64,000 bases of DNA from Puccinia triticina (lineage: Eukaryota > Basidiomycota > Pucciniomycetes > Pucciniales > Pucciniaceae). Position 1 is the first letter of the stretch. Every line of letters starts with the position of its first letter. Both the position numbers and the translations under genes were made by a program. The notes beneath the pieces were generated by a model. That model made no database searches and was not told the origin of the DNA. It saw nothing but the letters and a program-made list of their open reading frames with translations. Below are positions 24,747-35,470 of this stretch, one piece after another. The stretch spans positions 5,022,001 through 5,086,000 of the forward strand of contig NC_070558.1 of the NCBI RefSeq assembly GCF_026914185.1, written 5' to 3'.

Positions 24747-27700
24747 TTAGCGAAGTCGCATTACAGGCTGTCGTGACGATCAAAAATGAAGAGAAACCAG
24801 AAGAAATCCGGAATGCTATTGTCGATTGTTACGCCTCTTTTTCGGTGAAAAATAAAGCTCGTATTTGGTTGAAATTTATGCGCTACAAGTACGGCGGAAA
24901 TCTTAAGGACTATCTTCTCAATTGCCAGAAAATGATTCGAGATTTTGCCATAGTTCAACTCGGAATCCCAGACAATATTATCTCAATCTTGGTCCTTGCA
25001 AAATTATCCAGAGACTATTGGAATGTAGTCAACAATATCATCATGAATGAGTCGGTAATTTTCTTTCCTAGCCTTACTCTTCAAAAATTACAAGAACTTG
25101 TCTACATGAAGGAGACTGGAGCTGTTGCTACTACTTCCACCTCTAAAACCAATACAAACTCAAAGGTCATCAAGGATACCGCTTCAGCCTACAAATTTGA
25201 AGCTAACAATAAATCCAAGAAACCAAAACCAGCTCATCCGTGCTCCAAAGGCAAACATAATCCGTTGGCCTATCATCCTGCCTGGTGTTGCTTCAAACTT
25301 ACGGCAGCCGAGCGTGATGCTTTGCGACCAGCAGATCCAGAAGCTCATCTAGCTTCAGCTGAAGATGATACCTCAATTGATGAAGTCTCCGCTGAGGATG
25401 AGTTTGACATTGTGGAGGCGGTCGCTTTTGTAATCAGTTCAACTAATGGCGGTGTCACTCCGGTTTTAGATTCAGGAGCGTCTCATCATATGGTGAACGA
25501 CTTATTGATGTTCACCAAAATCAAAGATGTCAACATAAAAATCTATACCAGAAATCAAAGCCAACGTGTGACTGCTGTGGCTGTTGGGGAGATAACTATC
25601 CTGGACGACTTCGGATCCTGCGTAAAACTGAACAACGTTTTATATGCTCCCAGCCTTCATCGACCTCTCATCTCGATGAATTGATTATTCAGTAAGATTA
25701 CCTCTCTTTCAAAAGATTCCGACAAGTTTAAGATAAACTTCAACAAAAAATTTAGCTTGTCCGGTAATATCAATAACAATATCTTAGAATTATCAAATTC
25801 TTTTGAAGTAATCAATCCTATTGCTTTGTACTGCTCTGCGCCCAAAGTTGACTGGCACGTTAGGCTTGGCCATCCCAGCTTCCCTTATCTCAAAAGAATC
25901 GTACCTGATTGTGAAGAGGTTGATTGCAAGACTTGTAAGATGTGTAAGGGGGTGAAAAAGCCGTTTCTTGGTAGGTTTGCTCCAACCAGCAAAGTCCTAG
26001 AAGCCATTCATTTGGATCTGGTTGGACCCTTTCAGACAAGATCAGTCGCTGGAGCCCAATATTTCTTAACTATTGTGGATCAACATTTGGGTCTCAAATG
26101 TGTCAAACTTTTGAAACACAAGACCGAGACTCTGAATAAATTCAAAGACTTTGTTCTTTGGGCAGAAAACCAAACTGGTGAAACGGTAAAAAGGATTATC
26201 TTGGATAATGGTGGAGAATTTAAGAGCATCTTCTTTGAAGACTTTTGTCGAAATAGAGGGATCTCTCAGCAATTCGCACCAGCGTACACTCCAGAAAATA
26301 ATGGAATGGCTGAACGATCAAATCGTGTGATTCTTGACAAAGCCAGATGCATTTTTGCTCAAGCGAATCTATCACCTTGTTACTGGGCGGAGGCTGTTGT
26401 TACGGCGACGGATCTCTGTAATCTTCTCCCGTCCACTACTCAAAATTTCTCAGTACCCTATGAGACTTTCTTCAAGAAAAAGTTTGACGTCTCAAAATTA
26501 CGTCCATTTGGTTGTCTCGCGTATCTGTTAATTCCAGAAGCTGTGTGAGTGAATAAGTTGTCTCCACAATCTGAAAAAGCCATTTTTCTAGGCTATGCCA
26601 ATGCTTTTTTGACATACCGTTTCATCAGAGTTGAATCCAAAACAGTCTGTACTAGTCAAAACGTAACATTTGACAAAACAGTATTTCTGTCTTTGGCAAA
26701 CAAGAGCTTGGACCAATCCAGCTATTTCTTTAATCCTTTTGAAGTCATAGCCGAGACCAATGATGATGACGTGGATCAATTTCAACCCTTTCCTCACCAA
26801 GAAGTTCCTCAAGAGTCCGTTTCTGCTGAACCAACATCAAACTGCGCTCCAAATGAAATAATAGGAGATGTATCTTCTGAGAACATACTGTCTCATCGTC
26901 GGAGGGGGGTACCAGAATCTTTCAACGCTGAAACATCTTCTTTCAACGCTGAAACATCTTCTTTCAACACTGAAACATCTTCTTCCAACAATAAAACACT
27001 CTCATACAATCAAGTAATGATGCGGGCCAACAAAGAAAAATGGACGCTAGCTCTATACAAGGAGAAAACTAATATGGAGAGCTATGAAGTCTGGGATATC
27101 ATTGATAAAAGTCAAGATGATAAGCCTTTGAACTGCACTTGGGTCTTTAAGATCAAACCGGAATCTTCTAATCAAACTGAAGAATATAAGGCCCGACTAT
27201 GCGTTCAAGGATTCAACAAAGTCTTTGGCAAAGATTACCGCTTCACTTTCGCGCCAACGGGCAAATTAGTTTCTCTTCGTCTACTTATCACGTTCGCGCT
27301 TCAACATAACCTCCAATTTCATCAGATTGATGTTAAATGCGCCTTCTTGAATGCTCCAATAAGGGAACATATTACCTTAAATCCTCCGCCTGGCTTTGAT
27401 GTGCCATCGGGCAAAGTCATTCTTCTGAAAAAGGCACTCTACGGTCTTAAACAAGCACCAAAGGAGTGGCATTTGACTCTATCCTCCTGGTTGCTATTGG
27501 TCGGATTTAATTGTAGCTACGCCAAACCATGCGTTTTCTGGTCTTCAAATACCTGGTTATATGTTCATTTCAACAATATTGCTATCTTTAGCAAGGAACC
27601 AGAAATCTTTAAAAAATTGATCCAAAAACGTTTCAAGATCAAAGATCTCGGTAGCGCAATGCATCTTCTTGGGATGAAAGTTTCTCAATCCCCTGAGTCG

Positions 27701-27783
27701 GTTCACCTAACACAGACTCACTATATTGAAGAAACTTTGTTCTAATACAATTGCGATTCTTTAGCGCCGCTTGCTACTCCAAT

Positions 27784-28244
27784 CAACGGTGGGCCGCTAC
27801 GCCACACTACGCTACAGGGCCACTTAGCGTTAGCGTAGCGGCAAAAAGCGCCCGCCCATTTTGAGTAGCGTTAGCGCGCTGTTAGCGCCGCTACGCTGCG
27901 CTACATTTCAGCGGCGCTAACAGGGCGGCAATTGTTTGATAGTGTTAGCGCGCCGCTACAGTCACTACGCTACGCTACGCTGCGCTACAGCACTTTTAGC
28001 GGAAAAAAAGGCCTTTTTTTAAGCTAAAAGCACTGTGGTGCACCATAGCGCGCGCTCTTTTGCGCCCTGCATGTGTAGCGTTAGCGCAATTGCGCGCATC
28101 TGCGCTAACGCTACTCTAACAGCTAAATTAGCTGCGCACCCTTTGCGCGTAGCGTTAGCGCAGAGAAGGCGCAATCCGCTAACGCTACGCTACAATTTAG
28201 CGGAATTCCACTACGCTACGGTTAGCGTAGCTGGCCCACCGTTG
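27784..28244. mobile_element. 461-bp MITE rich in GCTAACGCTACGC motifs
   Basis: Ends are CAACGGTGGGCC and its complement GGCCCACCGTTG. A 7-bp direct repeat CTCCAAT flanks it (27777-27783, 28245-28251), possibly the residue of an 8-bp hAT-type duplication. Removing it restores the Copia frame. The interior is almost wholly made of GCTACGCTACGC and TAGCGTTAGCG words in both orientations, giving high folding potential. No coding capacity. Confidence 0.85.
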
Positions 28245-29027
28245 CTCCAATGAAACCCAATTCACATCTTGTCAAGGCATCTCAATGCGAAATTGAAGAA
28301 CTCAATAAGCTTAATGTTCGTTATTGAGGTCTAGTTGGAGCTCTGAGCTATCTAAGTGTAACAACCAGACCCAATATTACATACACAGTCGGCTGTCTGT
28401 CTCAATTCCTAAAGAATCCAGGAATACTTCACTGGAATGCCGCAGTTCATTGTCTGCGATATCTTAAAGGTTCTAAGGATTTTGGCATTACTCTTCAAAA
28501 AACTCCAACAGATCAATCCGAGTTTGTCTCTTATGTTGATGCTAGTTGGGCAAGTTGCCCTATTACAAGCAAATCTACAACAGGTTATTTAATTCATTGG
28601 AACAAAAACTTGATCTCCTGGCGCTCTAAGAAACAATCCACTACTTTGCTGTCATTAACAGAAGCAGAATACATAGCAATTACCGAAGTTACTAAAGAAC
28701 TTCTCTGGCTCAAGATGGTTTCCAACTCTGCTCTAAAAATTCAAATCAATCTTCCATTCAAGATTTTCAAAGACAATCAAGGCGCCATCATGCTGGCAAA
28801 TAACAAAAAAAAATCACTCGGCATTTAAGACAAAACACATGAATTTACAATATCATTTTGTGCGAGCTGAAATAATAGTGGAAACAATTTCACTCGTATT
28901 CAAAAGAACACATCTCATGTTGGTGGATTTTCTCACCAAATCCATCAGAAGGTCATCAATATTTAAGGTGCTTTGAGTCTTACGAGCTGGTATGCCCCCT
29001 CCCTGACGGGCTTGGTGCACGGGGGTG

Positions 29028-29556
29028 TGTTGGATTTTGTCTGTTGTCTCTTACGGTTTGTGGTCACGGTGCGCTCTCTTACGGTTTATGGTCACGGTGC
29101 GCCTGGGACGATGCGGTGCACAGCGAGTGTGATGACGTCAAGAGAGCCACGAGTGCTCATACTTCATTCCTAGAGCAGTTGACCGTCCTCCTTATGACGC
29201 TGTTGACCGTCCATCAATTTTTCCTTCCTCATCTTGACCACCACTCCTCAAACCCGCGACCATTCAACTTCATCCTTCGTCGTGTCCGCGGTTTACTCGT
29301 CGAGGTCCTCAGTCTAGGCCAGCTGTTTACAGGTTCTTATTCTTTTACTTCTTCTTCTTTCTGACCGTAGTTTTCCAGATTTCTGATCACTCTTATTTTA
29401 TCATTAGCTTGAAAGTCCTAGTGTGTATTTTTGGTTCTGGTATCTATTGTTCTCATTCTCAATCTTAGTTCCTGTTTTATTAGGTAAAACTATTTCTATT
29501 GTATTTCTTTATTTTCTTTTTACTGAAATCAATGTTTTATTAGCCAAATCTTCTCA
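29028..29556 (+). repeat. 3' LTR of the Copia element
   Basis: Starts TGTTGGATTTTG, ends AAATCTTCTCA and is exactly as long as the 5' LTR. The differences from it are scattered transitions plus a few paired changes. Confidence 0.92.
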
Positions 29557-29561
29557 GATAT

Positions 29562-30408
29562 CACATTTGATTGTGCGGTTAACAAGGAAGTTGAGGGTAC
29601 CTGAGTTCCTCTCAGGTCTCGTTACGTAGTACTCCTTTCTCAGTTAAAGGGTCGGACATCGAGCAAGACTAGTTAGTGGTAGTCCACAATTGAATCTGCG
29701 GCCGATGGGGCTTACCCGCGTCATCGCCCCCCACATGTTACTGCGTTCTATACTCTCATGTTAATTTGAGCGATCTCGGCCTCTCGAATGGCCTTTCTGA
29801 GAGCCTTCCACTTGTACTGCTTCGGGCGGGTCACCGCCAGCAACCTTCTCAGAATGTTGTGCGCTTTAGAAGCTTCAACAATTTTAATGCGGATGTCTCT
29901 TTTGTTGTAGGCTTGAATATAAGGGTTTTCTGTGGTGTGTGCTTGTAGGGTTGCTTGGTCGTGGCATCTGCCGAGACACAAAGGCTGTGTGCTCCTCACA
30001 GCACATCGCAGTAATTGTTGCTGTGTATAGACAGCTAGCTTCTGAGTTCTGCCCCGCCGGAACTGCCGTGGCCCATGAGCCCAGTCTTCATATCTGCTCC
30101 CAAAGGAAGACTATCAAGTCTGCCGGGCTGGTATGAGTACCACAAGTCCGTCGATTTCCATTGGACTTATTTGCAGCCCGAGTTTGAAAAATGCCCATTT
30201 GGCTTCCTAGTTTGGCCGGCTGTCTTGCCCCGACACTCGGAGGTTTTACTCATCTTTTGCCACCTTCGAAAGTTCCCAGTCAGTCATGTCTCCTTACTCC
30301 CCCTCCCTTCGCATAAATCCGACTTGATATCTGGGCGAGTGGCGGTTTGGATATAATTCTTATTTTCGACTTGATCTCAACCTGGATGGACTCTCCTAAA
30401 CGTTAACA
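29562..30408. other. Intergenic stretch upstream of the phosphate carrier gene
   Basis: An 83-codon minus-strand frame (29748-29999) has a charged C-terminal part (KQYKWKALRKAIREAEIAQ) that looks protein-like but matches nothing I know. Nothing resembling the missing first exon of the carrier was seen in 30000-30400. Confidence 0.35.
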
Positions 30409-32021
30409 ATGTCTGCAGATATTGTAGATGATACCAAGTCGAAAGGAAAGCAGCAAGTAAGCAAGTCTCAGGGAGGTATCGATGATGCGAAGGCCCAAAT
30501 CAGCTCAGAAGTTGAATACCTGAGATCTAAAGTGGCACCTGCATTCTCCGACATCGGTGGCGCTTCCAAATCTAGTCCGGAGCTCCATTCATCAAAGTAC
30601 TACGCGGCTTGTATCTCAGCTGGTGTAGCTGCATGCGGCCTCACCCATGCCCTAGTCACTCCTCTCGATCTAGTCAAATGTCGAAGACAAGTCAACTAAT
30701 TTCCTTTCATCCTTTCATCCTTTACATCAGCTTGGTATGTATCATGCCTTATGGGGGACAAAACCCGCTAATATATTTCCTATTACTTGCGGCGGCGTTA
30801 GGTTGATAAGGCGCTTTACAAAGGAAACTTCGATGGCTGGAGTAAGATTTATAACTCGGGAGGATTAAGCGCACTCTAGTGAGTGATATCGTGTTGATCA
30901 TACGTCTTCTCTAGATGGTCTAAAGAGCTCATCTGCTATCCATCTCGACACTCATGGAGTACTGGCGTAGGTCCCACCTGGATTGGTTACTCTGTCCAAG
31001 GCGGTTGTAAATACGGGTTTTATGAGTATCTCAAGAAGAAGTGAAGTATTTTTCCTCTAGTCGTGATGTTCTTAGAGCAATGTCTTTACTATCTTCCTGC
31101 CTCAACACAAAACACAATTAAGATATGCGGACGCCGTTGGACCAGTGAATGCCGTGAAATACAAAGATGCAATATATCTAGCGGGCTCAGCCTCGGCTGA
31201 ACTGATTGCTGATGCGGCCTATGTGCCGCTCGAAGCCGTCAAGGTGCGAATGCAAACCACGATCCCGCCATTCGCCAGCGGTACCGTGGACGGATTCAAG
31301 AAGTTCACTGCTGTCGAAGGTATCGGTGGACTGTACAAGTCCCTTGGATCGCTTTGGACTCGCCAGATCCCGTACACTATGATGAAGTTCTGGTCCTTCG
31401 AAGCTACTGTCACCAAGATCTACGCTTCACTCGGAAAGCCCAAGGACTCTTACAACAAAGTAAGACAATGCAAGACTTTTTTCTTCATCAAAGCGACTAT
31501 AACGATTTCCTGATCACTAGCACTACTGGCGTTGAATGTCTATTTTGACTCTAGCTTCAGCAATTGGGGGTGTCTTTTGTTGGTGGCTATTTTGCCGGCA
31601 TTTTCTGCGCTGTTGTCTCGCAGTGAGTTCAAGCATTTCAGGTCAAAAATCGTCCCCCCTTAACTTGGCCGCTAAGATTCTTCGGGGGTTTATTTTTCTT
31701 CTTCTTACAAGTCCCGCCGATACTATGGTGTCAAAGTTGAATGCAGTTGGTAAGGAGGGCTCATCAAAGCCTACAGTCCGTTCAATCTACAATGAAATTG
31801 GATTCGGAGGGCTCTGGGCTGGTCTCGGTACCCGTATCATGATGATTGGGACTCTGACGGCTTTGCAATGGTACGCGCCCTCAACCTAGCACTTCATTGA
31901 TTCAAAATGAGGGACAACTGATCCACAAAAAATCATTCGTACTTTCAGGCTTATCTATGATTACGTGAAAGTTTCTTTCGGATTCCCCACCACTGGATCA
32001 GCTGAACCTATCAAAAAGTAA
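30409..32021 (+). CDS. MIR1: Mitochondrial phosphate carrier, intact copy
   Basis: Inner mitochondrial membrane carrier that imports phosphate with protons. Exons 30409-30690, 30802-30878, 30960-31040, 31123-31459, 31555-31622, 31712-31870, 31949-32021 keep phase throughout, giving 358 residues. Three carrier repeats carry the signatures PLDLVKCRRQ, PLEAVKVRMQ and HPADTMVSK. Blocks typical of MIR1 include ALYTGVGPTWIGYSVQGG, SLGSLWTRQIPYTMMKF, SFVGGYFAGIFCAVVSH and MIGTLTALQWLIYDYV. The inverted sister gene (32885-34634) has an extra first exon upstream. Here the matching exon would begin after the CAG at 30414-30416, so the ATG at 30409 lies in what was intron sequence, and the N-terminal leader may be lost or altered. 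An undiscovered upstream first exon is the alternative. Confidence 0.92.
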
Positions 32022-32388
32022 AACAGAAAAACTATATATAACTCTTGAACTTCTTGTCATAATCCCCACGCATCCAATTCCGCCTTTGGTGAAAGATGGA
32101 ACCCGGAAATCATATAAAACCGATGGTTTCGGCGCGGATGCCCTCCCCCCAAAAAATGAAAGAAGCCTGGAATGCCTTGAATGGAGGCGTCCAAGTGTAA
32201 ATGGCCTGGGCAACAGTGATTGCTCGCGGATTGCGCCGTAGCTTTGGCACAGGCACAGTCTGATAGTCGAGCTAACTTTACTAGCAAACAATGCTGGGTA
32301 AGGAAGGCCGAAGCTCGGAAATTCCGTGCCAGTCCGCAACCCATCTGCTGTGGTATTCGTATGGTCAATACATTCCGCAACACCGAGC
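32022..32388. other. Spacer between the carrier gene and tRNA-Met
   Basis: No gene. Short A/C-rich tracts only; this is the 3' flank of the carrier gene. Confidence 0.4.
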
Positions 32389-32502
32389 GCCTTCGTGGCT
32401 CAGCTGGTTAGAGCGCCGGTCTCATATCTGTTCCTCAGGTACAATGTGATTGTCATCAGGCAAGTCATCCGGAGATCGCCAGTTCGATCCTGGCCGAGGG
32501 CA
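32389..32502 (+). tRNA. tRNA-Met (CAT), elongator, with 40-nt intron
   Basis: A full cloverleaf can be drawn: acceptor GCCTTCG with CGAGGGC, D arm GCTC...GAGC, anticodon stem CCGG with CCGG, T arm GCCAG...CTGGC, discriminator A. The anticodon CAT is at 32423-32425. The intron is 32427-32466, between position 37 and 38, the canonical site. G1-C72 indicates elongator rather than initiator tRNA. A run of five T at 32507-32511 is the polymerase III terminator. Confidence 0.93.
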
Positions 32503-32884
32503 GTAATTTTTGCTTTTCGCAGATGTGATTCTTGTTTTTCGATCCGATTGAGTTGATGGATATGCTTAGAAGATTATAAAAACAAAGTAATGATGACACA
32601 TGAATGCAGCTGGCATGACAGACTGAGCCAGTCCCGCCATTCTAGGAGAAACCCTCCGCGGCTGCTTGCACGAGAAATTATCACGCTCCGGCTGAGGAGG
32701 CGCGGAGGCAAGGGCTAAAAGACGCGTGCAGACATGACTATAATGTCGAAGAGCATCATAGGATGTTTTGAAGGCAGGAAGATGATGTTTAAATTTTGAT
32801 TTCAAAGGGTGCAAAACTACGATGTATGGGGACAAGCGGTGATTATGGTACTTCAAAAAAACAAACATTGAGATACTATGATCC
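32503..32884. other. Spacer between tRNA-Met and the 3' end of the carrier pseudogene
   Basis: Apart from the T5 terminator of the tRNA nothing is supported. Frames on the minus strand here are chance extensions. Confidence 0.4.
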
Positions 32885-34634
32885 CTACTTCTTTTGAGGT
32901 TCAGCTGAACCAGTGGTGGGCAATCCAAATGCAACCTTGACATGGTCGTAGATGAGCCTAAATGACGAATGCTGTGAGTGAGTGTCTTGGTCATGGGGGA
33001 TCGATGAAAGGAATACATACCATTGTAGCGCGGTCAAAGTACCGATCATCACGATACGGGTTCCGAGACCAGCCCAGAGACCTCCGAATCCGATTTCCTT
33101 GTAGATCGAGCCAACAGTGGGTTTGGCAGAGCCCTCCTTACCAACAGCGTTCAACTTGGAAACCATGGTATCAGCGGGGCTGGTGACATGGAAGAACGTC
33201 AGCAGTCATGATAAATGATATGGCTGGGAGGGAGGTAGATGGAATAGTCGAACTCACTGAGATACAACAGCACAGAAAACACCGGCGATGTAGCCACCAA
33301 CGAAAGAGACACCCAATTGTTAAAGCTGTGACCAAGGCAATGAATAATCAGGGAATGTTGCTGATGGTCAGACGCACGAAAGAACACAATTTCGGCTGCT
33401 CACCTTGTTGTAAGAGTCTTTAGGTTTACCGAGCGAAGCGTAGATCTTGGTGACAGTAGCTTCGAACGACCAGAACTTCATCATAGTGTACGGAATTTGA
33501 CGAGACCAGAGCGATCCAAGGGACTTGTAGAGGCCGCCGGTACCTTCAACAGCGACGAACTCCATCGACCATTCCAGTGGCAAAAGGCGGGATCGTGGTC
33601 TGCATTCGGACCTTGACGGCTTCGAGTGGGACATAGGCGGCATCAGCAATCAGCTCGGCGGAGGCAGAGCCGGCCAAGTAGATCGCGTCTTTGTATTTGA
33701 CGGCATTGACAGGTCCAACGGCATCGGCGTATCTTCAGACAGGGAGAGACCGTTAGTCCGTCGGATTGACTAGCGCATTACCAGGGGTAATACGAGGAAG
33801 CGCAGGGGTGTCCAGAAGACTTACTTTTTCTTGAAATACTCGTAGAAACCATATTTACAGGCACCTTGGACCGAGTAACCAACCCAGGTGGGACCAATAC
33901 CGGTACTAGAGGAAGGAATAAGCAGATTAGCTGTCCGGGTATCTGGGTAAAGGTGGCAAGAGGCAGTGGCTTACTAGAGTGCGATTAGTCCACCCGACTT
34001 GTAGATCTTGCTCCATCCGTCCATGTTACCTTTGTTAAGGGTCTTGTCCACCTGAATGATTGAGTGGGGAAGATCGGAGAGGATTCAGTGGGTTGGTTCC
34101 GATCATGCGCGATAAGCAGTCGATGACAATACTGGACAAGTTGCATACCTGTCTTCGGCGTTTGACCAAATCAAGTGGAGTGAGAAGAGCGTGGGTGAGA
34201 CCACAAGCGAGTACACCACCACCGGCACAAGCAGTGTAGTACTTGGTCGAGTAGAGTTCGATGCTGGCTTTTGAAGCGGCACCGACACCGGTGGCGGAAG
34301 CCACCTTGGATCTCAATGCATCGGCCTCTGAGCTGATTTTGTCCTTCGCACCTTCGATACCTTCTTTGGATTTGCTTTCGAGTTGCTTTGCCTTTGACTT
34401 GGCATCATTGACAATGCCTGGAGTGGTGCAAATCAAAATGGTCAGAACACATGCTTGACTACAGGAATATACCAATCGAAACCACGCCAGCGAAGAGATC
34501 GGAAGGGATAAGAGAGACAGAGAGGAAATTGGCTTACTTGCAAGCTTCAAAGAGGGGAAAGGCGTGTTGAGACCGCCAATCGAAGGGGTGAGAGAGTTGG
34601 CCAGAGAGGCCATGTTGGGGAACAAGAGCGACAT
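32885..34634 (-). pseudogene. Second mitochondrial phosphate carrier copy, disabled
   Basis: Exons 34634-34538, 34417-34149, 34051-33975, 33905-33825, 33732-33404, 33325-33258, 33179-33021 and 32957-32885 match the MIR1 gene at 30409 one for one; five have exactly the same length. It has an additional first exon encoding a Leu/Ser-rich leader (MSLLFPNMASLANSL), probably the original start. Two lesions disable it: the 33732-33404 exon is 8 nt shorter than its partner, shifting the frame near 33561, and the next exon has TAA at 33320-33322 where the partner has CAG. All splice sites and the rest of the frame are preserved, so loss is recent, or the assembly is wrong here. It is convergent (tail-to-tail) with the intact copy. 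Confidence 0.85.
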
Positions 34635-34959
34635 CCTTGAACCTCAGGATTGGTAGGACGAAGTGGTTTTCCAGCAGAGAGTCTATGTAGAGTTCTATTG
34701 AGTGGTCAGCTCTCGTGGGCCGAGGGGGAGTGCACTGTGTGGTCAACAGCACGATCGATCGTCGCGAGGACCCCTTCGGAGGGCCGACCCGGCACCCGCC
34801 CGCAGCATCCGGGAGCACACGGCAGCGCCTGGCCTCGCCTGGCGCAGCACTCTCAAGCCCCCCAACCCCTCCGCGCCACACACACAACCCTAACCTCAAC
34901 GGGACTCCCACTATAAAAACCCCGCCCTGGCCCGGCGTTGGGTCCAGCTAAACGCAATC
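34635..34959. promoter_or_regulatory. Divergent upstream region with TATA box
   Basis: This 325-bp stretch lies between the carrier pseudogene start and a small ORF. TATAAAA at 34912-34918 stands 42 bp before the ATG at 34960 and points to the plus strand. The preceding 150 bp are C-rich (CCCCCAACCCCTCC). Confidence 0.5.
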
Positions 34960-35205
34960 ATGTCAAATTACCCTCCTTGTTTGGAAGTCTCACTTCAACT
35001 CATCATCAGCTCTGGAGGGCGCCGAAGCATTGCGGAGAGCGACTTGGCTTCAGCTGGCTTCCGTCGGCTTGTCATCCCGGACCATCTCAACGCCCTTCTC
35101 GAACAGATCGGTTGGATGTGCGCAAGCTCATCCATCACCTTTCTCTGTCCGTGGGCTGGTAGATCCAACAACCTTTGCCCATCCTGCTATCTCAAACTGT
35201 TGTAA
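34960..35205 (+). CDS. Small unrecognised ORF, 81 residues
   Basis: Begins at an ATG 42 bp after a good TATA box and ends at TAA 35203-35205. The sequence (LQLIISSGGRRSIAESDLAS; PDHLNALLEQIGWMCASS) has protein-like composition but no motif I recognise and no signal peptide. It may be a truncated exon: a possible donor GCTG|GTAGAT occurs near 35160. It could also be a chance frame. Confidence 0.35.
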   Translation: MSNYPPCLEVSLQLIISSGGRRSIAESDLASAGFRRLVIPDHLNALLEQIGWMCASSSITFLCPWAGRSNNLCPSCYLKLL

Positions 35206-35470
35206 ATACATAGTCGGTGGTATTTCAGAGAAATGTATATCCACCTCTTTGATTTTGCTAGTCTCTCAAAAATTTCAAAAGACATGGCACCGCTTTCGCG
35301 CAAGGGCATCCTGGCTGAATAGCCTTGCAAGTGGAGTCATGGTGTTTGCTTGGGAATAGATGATGTGGTTGACTCAAAGAAGCAAACTTGATGTATACAT
35401 ACATGTGTGTCCAAGGGATTAAGCAAAGGAAAGGAAAGAAACTACACATGGCGGTATGAGAGGGAGATTA

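Larger units (their letters stand above)
23618..28976 (+). pseudogene. Copia gag-pol polyprotein gene, multiply disabled
   Basis: Starts at ATG 23618. Gag carries the LNDLNYPLWSIRMRTYL block. After the MITE at 23820-24746 the same frame resumes, continues to the protease (LDSGASHHM, about 25470), the integrase (HVRLGHPS, CKTCKMCK, DNGGEF, PENNGMAERSNR), the reverse transc­riptase and RNase H (LTEAEYIAI). The frame is conserved across in-frame stops at about 25682 (TGA), 26546 (TGA), 27743 (TAA) and 28325 (TGA). The RT catalytic pair expected as Asp-Asp reads Asn-Asn (27572-27577). The polyprotein is therefore dead. Three of the four stops could be former CGA codons, which is inferred from homologous residues rather than seen. 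Confidence 0.9.
23044..29556 (+). mobile_element. Full-length Ty1/Copia retrotransposon with nested MITEs
   Basis: Two 529-bp LTRs (TGTT...CTCA) flank a gag-pol region in plus orientation, and GATAT duplications stand outside both LTRs (23039-23043 and 29557-29561), so the whole 6513 bp is one insertion. By eye the LTRs differ at roughly 15-18 positions, about 3 %, so it is not recent. Two later insertions, 23820-24746 and 27784-28244, lie in its coding sequence. A G-rich tract just before 29028 is the likely polypurine tract. Confidence 0.93.
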
